A DNA stretch of 64,000 bases, taken from positions 41,090-105,089 of the forward strand of contig DATJJE010000055.1 of assembly GCA_035492455.1 (NCBI GenBank), written 5' to 3'. Shown one piece after another: positions 49,008-57,639 of the stretch. The DNA comes from Gp6-AA40 sp035492455 (GTDB lineage Bacteria; Acidobacteriota; Vicinamibacteria; Vicinamibacterales; UBA2999). The position numbers and the translations under genes are program-made. The notes below the pieces were generated by a model. It was given only the letters and a program-made list of their open reading frames with translations. It searched no databases and was not told where the DNA came from. Each line of letters begins with the position of its first letter. Position 1 is the first letter of the stretch.

Positions 49008-50052
49008 CGCCATTTTGCAGAATGTGCCGCTGGCGCCATTGACGACGCTTGGCATCGGCGGACTAGCGCGCCGCTTCGCGCGTGTTGAGCGTGTCGAAGA
49101 TATCGCTGCAGCAACCTTGCGGAACGATGGATCTCCCTATGTACTCGGTGGCGGCAGCAATCTCGTCATCGCTGACGAAGGCATTGACAACCTGGTGCTG
49201 CAGATCGCGATTCAGGGCATCAGCGAACGCGCCGACGGTGTGGACACGATTATCAGCGCGGGCGCCGGAACATCCTGGGATTCGCTGGTGAACTTTGCCG
49301 TCGAGCGTAATCTTGCCGGTCTCGAATGCCTCTCCGGCATTCCAGGAACTGTCGGCGGCACGCCGATTCAAAACGTCGGCGCGTACGGGCAGGAGGTTTC
49401 GTCGGTCATCGAATACGTTCGCGCGTTTGATCCCTTTAAGGGTCGCATGACGTCGTTCACCGCTGCCGAGTGCGGCTTCTCGTACCGCACGAGCCGTTTC
49501 AAGAAGAAGGGTCCGCTTTTCATCATTTCCGAGGTTGCCTTCCGTCTGCGGCGCGATGCGCCTCCAACGCTGACGTATCGTGACGTCTTCGAGTATTTCG
49601 AGCGCCGGCGTGTTGCTTCTCCCGATCTGCGCGCAGTTCGGGAGGCCATTCTGGAGATCCGTCGCAGTAAAGGAATGGTCATCGATTCCGCCGATCCGGA
49701 CACGCGAAGCGTCGGGTCGTTCTTCATGAATCCGGTTCTCGATCGCGCGGCGTTCGATCGAATCGCTCCGGCTCCGCACTATCTGATGGACAATGACACC
49801 GTGAAGATTCCGGCGGCGTGGCTCATCGAACAGAGCGGCTTTCGCCGCGGCCACGTGGACGGCGCCGTCGGTTTGTCATCCAAGCACCCGCTCGCCATCA
49901 TCAATCGCGGCGGCGCCAGCGCGCGCGACGTCGTCCGCCTTGCATCCCGCATCAAGCGGACGGTCATCGAGAAGTTCGGCGTGGCCCTCCGCCCTGAACC
50001 GGTCTTCGTCGGCTTCGGCGACGATCCGGACGTGTCGTACCTGAGAGGTTAG
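48997..50052 (+). CDS. murB: UDP-N-acetylenolpyruvoylglucosamine reductase MurB
   Basis: 351 residues; the ATG overlaps the pxpBC end. FAD-binding 'TLGIGGLARRFARVE' and 'YVLGGGSNLVIADEGIDNLV' are followed by 'NLAGLECLSGIPGTVGGTPI', 'NVGAYGQEVSSVIEYVRAFD', 'CGFSYRTSRFK', 'DTRSVGSFFMNPVLDR' (catalytic Ser) and 'PAAWLIEQSGFRRGH'. 'EPVFVGF' closes it, with the Glu of the active site. Known role: NADPH-dependent reduction to UDP-MurNAc. It directly precedes murA in the pathway order reversed. Confidence 0.96.
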   Translation: MGSDAILQNVPLAPLTTLGIGGLARRFARVERVEDIAAATLRNDGSPYVLGGGSNLVIADEGIDNLVLQIAIQGISERADGVDTIISAGAGTSWDSLVNFAVERNLAGLECLSGIPGTVGGTPIQNVGAYGQEVSSVIEYVRAFDPFKGRMTSFTAAECGFSYRTSRFKKKGPLFIISEVAFRLRRDAPPTLTYRDVFEYFERRRVASPDLRAVREAILEIRRSKGMVIDSADPDTRSVGSFFMNPVLDRAAFDRIAPAPHYLMDNDTVKIPAAWLIEQSGFRRGHVDGAVGLSSKHPLAIINRGGASARDVVRLASRIKRTVIEKFGVALRPEPVFVGFGDDPDVSYLRG

Positions 50053-50161
50053 TGGAGACGTTGCGCGGATCATTCCTGCAGGCCGTTCCGATGGCACGGC
50101 CCAAGAACGCGGGCGCAGGACTGGCGTGGCGCCATTACCATCTGTTGAGACGGTCCGAAAG

Positions 50162-51421
50162 ATGTCGACTCTATTGATTGAAGGCGGCCATCGCCTCGTT
50201 GGTCGTGTGGCAGTCGAGGGCAACAAGAACGCTGCGCTGCCGCTGCTGGCGGCATGCCTGCTGACCGAAGATGAATGCGTCCTCACCAACGTCCCGCGCA
50301 TCGGCGATGTCGAAGTGATGGCTCGGCTCCTCCTCGATGTTGGTGCCGAGGTGGATGGAATCGGCACGACGACGCTTCGCATTCGAGCGAAGAACGTCAA
50401 CACGTACGAACCGGATCGGTCGCTGGTCGGCCGCCTGCGCGGGTCAGTATTGCTGCTGGGTCCGCTGCTGGCGCGCAAGGGACGGGCGCATATCGCACCG
50501 CCTGGCGGCGACTTTCCGGCGCGGCGCACAATTTCGACGCATCTCGGTGCGCTGCAGACGATGGGCGCCAGGATAGTTTCCGGTGACGATCACTTCCTCG
50601 AAGCGCCTGAGGGCCTGAAGAACGCGTCGATGTACCTCGACGAGGCGTCCGTGACGGGCACTGAGACCGTGCTGCTGGCTGCGGCCAGTGCACCGGGGCG
50701 CACGGAAATCCGCCACGCGGCAACAGAGCCTCATGTCGTCGAATTGTGCGAATTCCTGGCCAAGATGGGCGCCCGTGTTACTGGCATCGGCAGCTCGACG
50801 ATCCGTGTTGACGGCGTCCCGCGGCTGCACGGCGCGCAGCATCGGCTGGGTGGCGACTACATCGAGGCTGGGAGCTGGGCGGTCATCGCTGCGATTACGG
50901 GAGGTGAGATGGCCATCGACGGCGCACGCGATGAAGACATGGAGGTTGTCGGGTCGGTCCTGAAGCGGATGAATGTCACATGCGGGATGAACGGCGGCAC
51001 GTTCGAAGTCAAGCAGTCTAAGCCGAGAGCCGTACGCCGCATCACAACCGGTCTCTGGCCGGGATTCCCGAGTGACCTCGTGAGTCTGGTGACCGTTCTG
51101 GCGACGCAAGCCGAAGGACGTACGCTGGTCCACGACTGGATGTACGAACTGCGGTTGTTCGCTCTGGAGCAGATGAGCGGCATGGGCGCGGATCTCTTTC
51201 TCGCGGACGCGCACCGGATCATCGTCACCGGGCCGACACGGCTGCGCGGCGGCCGCATGCTCGATACGCGCGATCTGCGATCGGGAATGTCGCTGATCGC
51301 CGCGGGACTCGCGGCTGATGGGCAAACGCGTGTCGCCCCGCTCGAGACCGTCGAGCGGGGCTACAGCCACCTCGTCGATCGCCTCAAGGCGCTCGGCGCG
51401 AAGATCGCGAAAGTGGAGTAA
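50162..51421 (+). CDS. murA: UDP-GlcNAc 1-carboxyvinyltransferase MurA, Cys-to-Asp variant
   Basis: 419 residues from ATG 50162; the frame is open 36 bases earlier but conserved sequence starts at 'LLIEGGHRLVGRVAVEGNKN'. Substrate residues Lys22 and Asn23 are in 'VEGNKNAALPLLAACL'. The loop that normally holds the catalytic Cys (GGCTIGAR in E. coli) reads 'PPGGDFPARR', with Asp117 in its place. 'FPSDLVSLVTVLATQAEG' has the catalytic Asp, and 'DTRDLRSGMSLIAAGLAADG' the conserved Arg. Known role: first committed step of peptidoglycan synthesis. Cys-to-Asp forms work but resist fosfomycin. Confidence 0.95.
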   Translation: MSTLLIEGGHRLVGRVAVEGNKNAALPLLAACLLTEDECVLTNVPRIGDVEVMARLLLDVGAEVDGIGTTTLRIRAKNVNTYEPDRSLVGRLRGSVLLLGPLLARKGRAHIAPPGGDFPARRTISTHLGALQTMGARIVSGDDHFLEAPEGLKNASMYLDEASVTGTETVLLAAASAPGRTEIRHAATEPHVVELCEFLAKMGARVTGIGSSTIRVDGVPRLHGAQHRLGGDYIEAGSWAVIAAITGGEMAIDGARDEDMEVVGSVLKRMNVTCGMNGGTFEVKQSKPRAVRRITTGLWPGFPSDLVSLVTVLATQAEGRTLVHDWMYELRLFALEQMSGMGADLFLADAHRIIVTGPTRLRGGRMLDTRDLRSGMSLIAAGLAADGQTRVAPLETVERGYSHLVDRLKALGAKIAKVE

Positions 51422-51427
51422 CTAACG

Positions 51428-54133
51428 TCAGCGCGAGGCGCGCAGCTTCAGTGCTGAAATCCAGTTCACGACCATAGTGATCGGTGGGACGACGGCATTG
51501 TCGCCGCCGACCGGGACGTTCACAAGGAAGCGCTGGCCGTCGCGTGCGACGGCGTAAGTCGACATGCCCGCGTTGGCAAACAACTCGCGAGGCGTGGACA
51601 CTTCCGCGCTTTGGTCGAGCGCAATCGACACCGCCATCAGCTTGCGATCAGGCGTGATGTAGAAGAGCTCCTTGCCGTCCGAGCGCCACGTTGGCTGTTC
51701 ACCACCCGTCGTTGAGAGCTGATACTTGGCGCCGGTGGCCGGAATCGACTGCACGTACACCTGTGTCTGGCCCGATTCGTTTGACTGATAGGCCATCCAA
51801 CGCGGCGGCCCGGGAGACGGCGCAAACCGTGCGTCCGATTCCTCGAACGGCGTCTGCAGGTATGACGCCGGTTTGCGCTCGCCCTCGAGGGGCAGCAACC
51901 ACAGATCGAGCCCTGTGGTCTGGCCTTGCTGCTGATAGACGATCCAGCGGCCATCGTTCGACCAGTCGAGGCTGAATGCGTTCACGCCGCCCTGCAGCAG
52001 CAACTGTTCGGTGCCGCCTCCGCTCGCAGGTTTCACGTAAAGCCCCGCTGAATAGGCGCTAACCGGTTGAATCGCGAACAGGAGCCGCGTGCCGTCGGGT
52101 GACCAGACCGGATTGCGATTGGCGCCAGGCCGAAAGGTGAACCTCGTCATCACGTCGCGGTTCACGTCCTGCAGCCAGATGTCGGAGGTTGACCCGCCGC
52201 GAACACCGAAGGCTATCGTCCGGCCGTCCGGTGAGAGGGCGGGCCCAACCCCATCGTAGCTGCCGGGTTTGGTCGCCGTGCCCAGACGCTTTCCGGATCG
52301 ATCAACCCACACCAACTCGCGGTTGGTCGTGATGTCGCCGGTGCGATATGCGAGCACGCCACGGTCGGAAACCGAGAATGCGGCATTCCCCGTGTTGACG
52401 GTGAACGGCACGTGTTCCGCCACTGGAAATATGTCTCCGGCAAAGCTGCGCGTTCCTGTCTCGAACCGCTGCGCCATCAACGTTTCGTCTCTGCGGAAGA
52501 GCACATAACCCAGCCCGTCATCCCCGATGGTGTAGGCGGCGTTTGTTTGATCTGGTAATAAGCGCGCAGATCCCGATCCGTCGAGAGCGCCGACGTAAAC
52601 GCCGGCGCTCTCGGCCTTGTTCGACCCCGCGTTGTAGAGAAAATGCACGCCGTCGGGTAGAAACCTCGGAAAGCGATGTCCGTCCAGTTCGCCGGGCGTC
52701 AGCTGCGTCACAGGTGTCGGCATGCCGCCGGCATCGGACACGCGAAGAATGGCGCTGGTGGGACCAGCTGAAAACAGGATGATTCCGTTCCGGTTCCACG
52801 TCCCGCCGCGGCCGCTCGGAGAATCGCATAGTGTTTGCGGCGGGCCGCCTCCGGCCGCGATCTTCTTCAACTTGCCTTGCGCGAAGAACCCGAGGTACAT
52901 GCCGTCGGGTGACCAGAAGGGATAGCTCGCGCCGTCGGTTCCCGGCAGCGGCCGCGCTTCCAAAGCCTCAAGCGAACGCACCCATATCTGATCCGGTCCA
53001 CCCTTCGATGTCACGAAGGCGATCGCCCTGCCGTCCGGCGATAGCGTAAACAGCTCCGCCGTTGCTGGACCTGGCGGTGGAATCTGGAACCTCAGGCTGC
53101 GCTCCGACACGGGCGTGCCGGCGCGCATCCAGAGGCCGGCGAACACAGCCGCCGCAACGACGGCGAGCGCTGCAACGGACCATGCCGCCCACAGCCGGCG
53201 CTGTTCGGAGGTCCCCGGCCCAGTGTCCGCCTGGACGGCCTGCGCCGCACGCAGCTCCGAAAGCGAGGTGAGCGCTTCGAGCGCGAACGCAAGATCCCTC
53301 GTCGACTGGAATCGCGCTGCGGCGCTCTTCTCCAGACACCGATCGACGATGCGCGCGAGACCAGGTGGGACACGACCATCGCTTGATGTGATGTCGGGCG
53401 GGTCTTTCGCCAGGATTGCGCTCATCGCGTCCGCAGTCGTGTCTCCGCGGAACGCGCGCAGGCCCGTGACCATTTCATACAGAATCGCGCCGAAGGCGAA
53501 GATGTCGGCGCGGTGATCGGCAGCCTGTCCGCGCACCTGTTCCGGCGCCATGTAACCAACAGTGCCAAGTACCACGCCCGGCAGGGTATCGGGGCTGACC
53601 CGTGCGGCTTCGAAGCCGGTCGGCATGATGCTCATACCGGCGGCAACGACGTCCGGCTGTATGAGTTTGGCAAGACCGAAATCGAGAATCTTCACGCGTC
53701 CGTCGGACGTAATGAAAATGTTTTCGGGCTTCAGATCGCGGTGGACGATCGTGCGTTCGTGCGCCGCTGCCAGACCATGCGCAAGCTGCACCACGTAGTC
53801 GAGCACCTTGCGGATTGGCAACGGACCCGTGATGCGGTCGCGCAGCGTCGACCCCTCCAGGAGCTCCGACACGATGTACGGGGAGTTGTCATGGCTGCCG
53901 ATGTCGTAGACGGCCAGAAGCGACGGATGGTTGAGCGCCGCCGCCGCACGCGCTTCCTGTTCGAAACGCGCCAGCCGCTGCGGATCCGCCGCAAAGGATC
54001 CGGGCAGGATCTTGAGTGCGACATCACGACCTAGACGTGTATCGCGTGCGCGATACACCTCGCCCATGCCGCCGGCGCCAAGGGCGGACACGATCTCGTA
54101 CGGTCCGAGTCGGGTGCCGGGACCGAGCGGCAT
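51428..54133 (-). CDS. Ser/Thr protein kinase with C-terminal TolB/WD40-like sensor domain
   Basis: 901 residues. Kinase domain 1-290: 'GAGGMGEVYRARDTRLGRDV' (glycine loop), 'VALKILPGSFAAD' (Lys), 'IVHRDLKPENIFIT' (catalytic loop), 'KILDFGLAKL' and 'GYMAPEQVRGQAADHRADIF'. One membrane helix at about 310-332 ('AAWSVAALAVVAAAVFAGLW'). Beyond it, TolB/PD40-type beta-propeller blades ('SPDGRAIAFVTSKGGPDQIW', 'RFPRFLPDGVHFLYN', 'NPVWSPDGTRLLFAI') lie outside the cytoplasm. Probably a transmembrane sensor kinase; signal and substrate unknown. A deleted paralogue is at 57074-57468. Confidence 0.92.
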   Translation of the reverse strand: MPLGPGTRLGPYEIVSALGAGGMGEVYRARDTRLGRDVALKILPGSFAADPQRLARFEQEARAAAALNHPSLLAVYDIGSHDNSPYIVSELLEGSTLRDRITGPLPIRKVLDYVVQLAHGLAAAHERTIVHRDLKPENIFITSDGRVKILDFGLAKLIQPDVVAAGMSIMPTGFEAARVSPDTLPGVVLGTVGYMAPEQVRGQAADHRADIFAFGAILYEMVTGLRAFRGDTTADAMSAILAKDPPDITSSDGRVPPGLARIVDRCLEKSAAARFQSTRDLAFALEALTSLSELRAAQAVQADTGPGTSEQRRLWAAWSVAALAVVAAAVFAGLWMRAGTPVSERSLRFQIPPPGPATAELFTLSPDGRAIAFVTSKGGPDQIWVRSLEALEARPLPGTDGASYPFWSPDGMYLGFFAQGKLKKIAAGGGPPQTLCDSPSGRGGTWNRNGIILFSAGPTSAILRVSDAGGMPTPVTQLTPGELDGHRFPRFLPDGVHFLYNAGSNKAESAGVYVGALDGSGSARLLPDQTNAAYTIGDDGLGYVLFRRDETLMAQRFETGTRSFAGDIFPVAEHVPFTVNTGNAAFSVSDRGVLAYRTGDITTNRELVWVDRSGKRLGTATKPGSYDGVGPALSPDGRTIAFGVRGGSTSDIWLQDVNRDVMTRFTFRPGANRNPVWSPDGTRLLFAIQPVSAYSAGLYVKPASGGGTEQLLLQGGVNAFSLDWSNDGRWIVYQQQGQTTGLDLWLLPLEGERKPASYLQTPFEESDARFAPSPGPPRWMAYQSNESGQTQVYVQSIPATGAKYQLSTTGGEQPTWRSDGKELFYITPDRKLMAVSIALDQSAEVSTPRELFANAGMSTYAVARDGQRFLVNVPVGGDNAVVPPITMVVNWISALKLRASR

Positions 54134-54154
54134 CAGCTGGATGCTTGTTGTGTT

Positions 54155-54505
54155 TTACGCCGTCGCGCCGGCGAAGCTGCGGATGGCATCAGCTTCCGAG
54201 TCGAACGTCTCGAAGACGTTCACCAGCTTCGAGATCACCAGCAGATCGTGCAGCCGCTTGGTCAGGTTCACCAGACGGATCTGACCGCCGTTATTGTTCG
54301 CTGTCGTCGATGACGCGACCAGCGCGCCAAGACCGGAGCTGTCGACGTAGGAGACGCCGCCGAGATTCAAAAGTATCTGCTTGCGCCCCTGAAACATCAG
54401 GCTGTGAACTTTGTCCTTCAACAGCGCGTCGCCGTCGCCGAGCACCAGCTTGCCGTCGCAATCGAGCACCGTTACCGAACCTACGGCGCGCTCCTGAATC
54501 GTCAT
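54155..54505 (-). CDS. STAS-domain anti-sigma-factor antagonist
   Basis: 116 residues from ATG 54505 with AGGAG seven bases before it; the frame stays open upstream only across the plus-strand phosphatase gene. SpoIIAA-type STAS: 'VLDCDGKLVLGDGDALLKDK', 'KQILLNLGGVSYVDSSGLGA' (phosphorylatable Ser pair near 57-58), 'QIRLVNLTKRLHDLLVISKL' and 'VFETFDSEADAI'. Known role: partner switching, where the unphosphorylated form titrates an anti-sigma kinase. The divergent PP2C-type phosphatase next to it is the obvious partner. No sigma factor is present here. Confidence 0.93.
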   Translation of the reverse strand: MTIQERAVGSVTVLDCDGKLVLGDGDALLKDKVHSLMFQGRKQILLNLGGVSYVDSSGLGALVASSTTANNNGGQIRLVNLTKRLHDLLVISKLVNVFETFDSEADAIRSFAGATA

Positions 54506-54551
54506 GTCGTTCTCCTGCGGTGTTCCGGATTGAATTCGGTGGTTTAAAGCA

Positions 54552-54582
54552 CGCGGATTATAGCCGTTCGCTATAATCCGCG
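54552..54582. promoter_or_regulatory. Palindrome holding -10 boxes for both divergent signalling genes
   Basis: CGCGGATTATAGC, five bases, GCTATAATCCGCG: perfect 13-base arms. Each arm holds TATAAT, one reading toward the STAS gene and one toward the phosphatase. I see no good -35 at 17 bases either way, so use of an activator or another sigma factor is possible. Confidence 0.7.
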
Positions 54583-54598
54583 CACGCTGCAACCCGCC

Positions 54599-56218
54599 AT
54601 GGAAGACGCACGCCTCGAAGTCACCGATGCCCTCGGTCGCCGGACGGTCGTTCTGGACAAGCCCACTTTCACCATCGGGCGCCGGTCCGTCAACGATCTG
54701 CAGCTGACGGGGACGGACGTCTCGCGCGACCATGCGGAAATTCTCCGTAACGACGGCCAGTATCTGGTGCGTGATCGCGGCTCCCGGTGCGGTACCTACG
54801 TCAACGGCGTCCAGGTGACGGAACGTCGTCTGGCGCATGGCGATCGCATCCAGGTCGGACGCGTGGCCGGCGCGCAGCTGCTGTTCCTGACGCACGAGAC
54901 GCGCGACACGGAATCGCGCGGCGGCGCATCCGCCATCGTCGGCGGCTTCCGGCAGATCGCGACACTGCTCGAAGCGCTGCGCGGCCTCGGCGGCAACCGC
55001 GTGCTCGACGAAGTCTTGACGCTGGTCATGGATGCGGCAATCGACGTCACCGGCGCGGAGCGCGGATTCGTGATGCTCGCCAATGACGCCGGAGAGCTCG
55101 AGCCGAAGGTCGCGCGCATGCGCGGCCGCATGTCGATTGCCGGCGGGCGCTTCGAGACGAGCCGCAAAATCCCGGAGCAGGTGTTTGCGACGGGGAAGCA
55201 GATGGTGATCGCGGACCTGCCGGACGTCCAGTTCAAGGAGGATCATCTTGCAACCATCGCGCACGGCATCCGCCAGGTGCTGTGCGTGCCGCTGCTGCTG
55301 GTGCGCTACGTGGATTCGCCCGGCGCGCCCGTCGAAGCGAAGCCGATCGGCGTGCTGTATCTCGACAGCCGGGAGAAGGGCGCGCTGTTGTCGCAGGGCA
55401 CGCGGACGGCGCTCGAGACGCTGGCCGCCGAGGCCGCAGTCGCTATCGAGAACGCGCGGCTGTATCGCGAGGCGATCGAGAAGGGGCGCATCGAGGAAGA
55501 GCTGCGGATGGCGTCGCAGATTCAGCAGGCGCTGCTGCCGAAGGCGCGCACACGCGGCAGCTTCTATGACGCGAGTGCCACATCGATCGCATGTCGTGCG
55601 ATCGGTGGCGATTTCTTCGAGTACATCGATCTGCCCGATGGCAGCTTCGGCTTTGCGCTCGGCGACGTCTCCGGCAAGGGGCCGCCGGCGGCGCTGCTGA
55701 CGGCGATGCTGCAGGGGATTTTCTCGACGCAGTCGTTTGCGCCGGTCGAGCCAGCGGCGATGCTGACACGCGTGAACAAGGCGCTGCTCGCGCGCGGCAT
55801 CGAGAGCCGCTTTGCCACAATCTTTTTCGCCATCCTGAGGCGGGACGGCCGGCTGACCTACTGCAACGCCGGCCAGAGTCCGCCGCTGCTCTTCACGGCG
55901 AGCGGGGTGAAGAAGCTCGAAACCGGCGGCATGATCGTCGGCCTGTTCCCGCACGCCACCTACGATCAGGAAGACGTTCAGCTGGCGGCCGGCGATCTCA
56001 TCGCCGTGTTCAGCGACGGCGTGTCGGAAGCGATGAACCCGGCGGGGGAGGAATACGGCGAAGCGCGCGCCCAGCAGGTGATTGAGCCGAACTGGCTGGA
56101 ACCGAGCGACGCGGTGTTGCAGACGCTGCTCGAATCGGTCCGCGGCTTCGCGCACGGCGCGCCGCAGAATGACGACGTTACCGCGCTGATTGTGCGGTAT
56201 ACGCCAACGCGGACCTGA
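54599..56218 (+). CDS. FHA-GAF-PP2C (SpoIIE/RsbU-type) phosphatase
   Basis: 539 residues from ATG 54599. FHA domain about 20-100: 'FTIGRRSVNDLQLTGTDVSR', 'DHAEILRNDGQYLVRDRGSR' and 'GTYVNGVQV'. GAF domain about 125-290 ('NRVLDEVLTLVMDAAIDVTG', 'VLYLDSREKGALLSQGTRTA'). PP2C/SpoIIE domain 310-539: 'ASQIQQALLPKA', 'GGDFFEYIDLPDGSFGFALG', 'DVSGKGPPAALLTAMLQG', 'NAGQSPPLLF' and 'VFSDGVSEAMN' (metal Asp). Known role: dephosphorylates STAS antagonists in partner switching. FHA suggests it also binds phospho-threonine proteins such as the nearby kinase. Confidence 0.93.
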   Translation: MEDARLEVTDALGRRTVVLDKPTFTIGRRSVNDLQLTGTDVSRDHAEILRNDGQYLVRDRGSRCGTYVNGVQVTERRLAHGDRIQVGRVAGAQLLFLTHETRDTESRGGASAIVGGFRQIATLLEALRGLGGNRVLDEVLTLVMDAAIDVTGAERGFVMLANDAGELEPKVARMRGRMSIAGGRFETSRKIPEQVFATGKQMVIADLPDVQFKEDHLATIAHGIRQVLCVPLLLVRYVDSPGAPVEAKPIGVLYLDSREKGALLSQGTRTALETLAAEAAVAIENARLYREAIEKGRIEEELRMASQIQQALLPKARTRGSFYDASATSIACRAIGGDFFEYIDLPDGSFGFALGDVSGKGPPAALLTAMLQGIFSTQSFAPVEPAAMLTRVNKALLARGIESRFATIFFAILRRDGRLTYCNAGQSPPLLFTASGVKKLETGGMIVGLFPHATYDQEDVQLAAGDLIAVFSDGVSEAMNPAGEEYGEARAQQVIEPNWLEPSDAVLQTLLESVRGFAHGAPQNDDVTALIVRYTPTRT

Positions 56219-56221
56219 CGC

Positions 56222-56644
56222 TCAGGCCGGCTTCGCCTTCAGCACGCCGATCTGCACGAGCATCCCGGTGAAGTCGTAGATGCGCCGCTCGTGCACGAAG
56301 AGACCATTCTCGACTCGGCACACGAGCACGATGGGTAGCTGCGCCGGGCGGCCGGTCGGTGCCATCCCCATCAAGCCGCCGGTATCGGTTGCGGAGAGCG
56401 TCACGACCTGGACGACGTTGTCACCATCGATGATCAGAGCGTCCTGAGTGACTCTGGCATCAGTGAGCGCGCCGAAGAACGCGGCGAACACCGATATGAT
56501 CGCCTCTCGTCCCTGATGCGTACCGCCAAGCGGACTTTCGACCACCGCATCGTTGGCGTAAAGCTCGCCGAGCGTTTCCACGTCATGCTCGTTGCTCGCG
56601 TGCATCCGCCGCTCGAACAGCTCGACGATGGCCTCTCGAGTCAT
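56222..56644 (-). CDS. SnoaL/NTF2-fold protein, copy 1
   Basis: 140 residues. NTF2-like/SnoaL fold: 'AIVELFERRMHASNEHDVET', 'LYANDAVVESPLGGTHQGRE' (His), 'AIISVFAAFFGAL', 'HERRIYDFTGMLVQIGVLKA'. Members are ester cyclases or steroid isomerase-like enzymes, or carriers; the substrate is unknown. It is a tandem relative of the next gene, with the same C-terminal words. Ends against the convergent phosphatase. Confidence 0.8.
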   Translation of the reverse strand: MTREAIVELFERRMHASNEHDVETLGELYANDAVVESPLGGTHQGREAIISVFAAFFGALTDARVTQDALIIDGDNVVQVVTLSATDTGGLMGMAPTGRPAQLPIVLVCRVENGLFVHERRIYDFTGMLVQIGVLKAKPA

Positions 56645-56654
56645 ATGTGTCCTC

Positions 56655-57077
56655 TCACGCAGGGCGCGCCTTCAGTACGCCAACCTGCACCAGCATGCCA
56701 GTGAAATCGTAGATGCGCCGCTCGCGCGCGATCTTATCGCCGCGCAGCTCGTAGATGAAGACGGCCGGAACGCGAAAATGCTTGCCGCTCGCAGGCAGTC
56801 CCATCAGCCCGCCGACGTTCGTCCCTTCGATGGTCAGCACCTCGACAACCTGGTTGGCGTCGATTAGCCGATGCTCGATGGTCAGCGTCATGTCGGCGAA
56901 GGCGTGGAAGAGAGCGTCGAGCGCCTGGGCGGCAGCGGCGGGACCGTGGTGCGTCCCCGCCGTCGGGCTGTCGATGAGCGCATCGTCGGCATAGTCGGAG
57001 GCGAGCGCCGCGGCATCCATTTCGCCGAAGGTCTCCTCGCGGCGCGCGAACATCGCCGCAATCTCATCACGCGTCAT
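56655..57077 (-). CDS. SnoaL/NTF2-fold protein, copy 2
   Basis: 140 residues, same length as copy 1 and sharing 'RRIYDFTGMLVQ.GVLKA' at the end. The N-terminal half differs: 'DEIAAMFARREETFGEMDAA', 'ADDALIDSPTAGTHHGPAAA', 'VPAVFIYELRGDKIARERRI'. A SnoaL-like small-molecule enzyme is likely; no catalytic residue can be fixed. It overlaps the stop of the kinase pseudogene (ATGA), so it may once have been translated with it. Confidence 0.8.
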   Translation of the reverse strand: MTRDEIAAMFARREETFGEMDAAALASDYADDALIDSPTAGTHHGPAAAAQALDALFHAFADMTLTIEHRLIDANQVVEVLTIEGTNVGGLMGLPASGKHFRVPAVFIYELRGDKIARERRIYDFTGMLVQVGVLKARPA

Positions 57078-57468
57078 TTCTTCAAGGCCTCACGCCAATT
57101 GAGGACGACGGTCATGGGCACGGTCACAGTGCCCTCGATGGGGACGTTTATCAGGAATCGCTGTCCGTCGGCGGACGGTTCGTATTGCGCGCGAAACCCG
57201 GCAGACACCTGTGGCCCGTTGAGAAAATTGGCCTCAAAGAGCGGATGGGGCGTTCCAACGTTCGCTGCGGAATCGCCGCTGATGGAGACAGCCATCAGAT
57301 GCCCATCCGACGCGTAGTAATAGAGTTCCTTGGCATCGCGTCGCCAGCGTGCATGCACCCCTCCGCGAGCCGCGTGTCGCGTGCGCGATAAACCTCGCCC
57401 ATCCCGCCGGCGCCAATGGCACCGACGACTTCATACGGCCCGAGACGAGTGCCGGGACCGAGAGCCAT
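57074..57468 (-). pseudogene. Internally deleted Ser/Thr kinase-TolB gene
   Basis: From ATG 57468 the first 36 residues read 'MALGPGTRLGPYEVVGAIGA' and 'GGMGEVYRARDTRLAE', the glycine loop of a kinase like the 901-residue one nearby. The frame then changes and the sequence continues, in another frame, as the C-terminal part of the same architecture ('HARWRRDAKELYYYASDGHL', 'MAVSISGDS', then 'GQRFLINVPIEGTVTV' and 'LNWREAL'). Compared with the paralogue about 770 residues are missing between. The remainder has no kinase function. The deletion may be real or an assembly error. Confidence 0.85.
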
Positions 57469-57639
57469 TGGGGTGTTCTGAACGCGCGAATTCTGCCACG
57501 GATGACGTACGCCTCGATGGCAAATTTTTGAATATCGCTGGATGCTCGGAGGTGGGCCGCCAAACACCGCGTATTCGCGAGTGGGCACGATACGCGCAAA
57601 CGAGACCCGTGAACGCGCGATGCTACGATGGAGGGCTCG

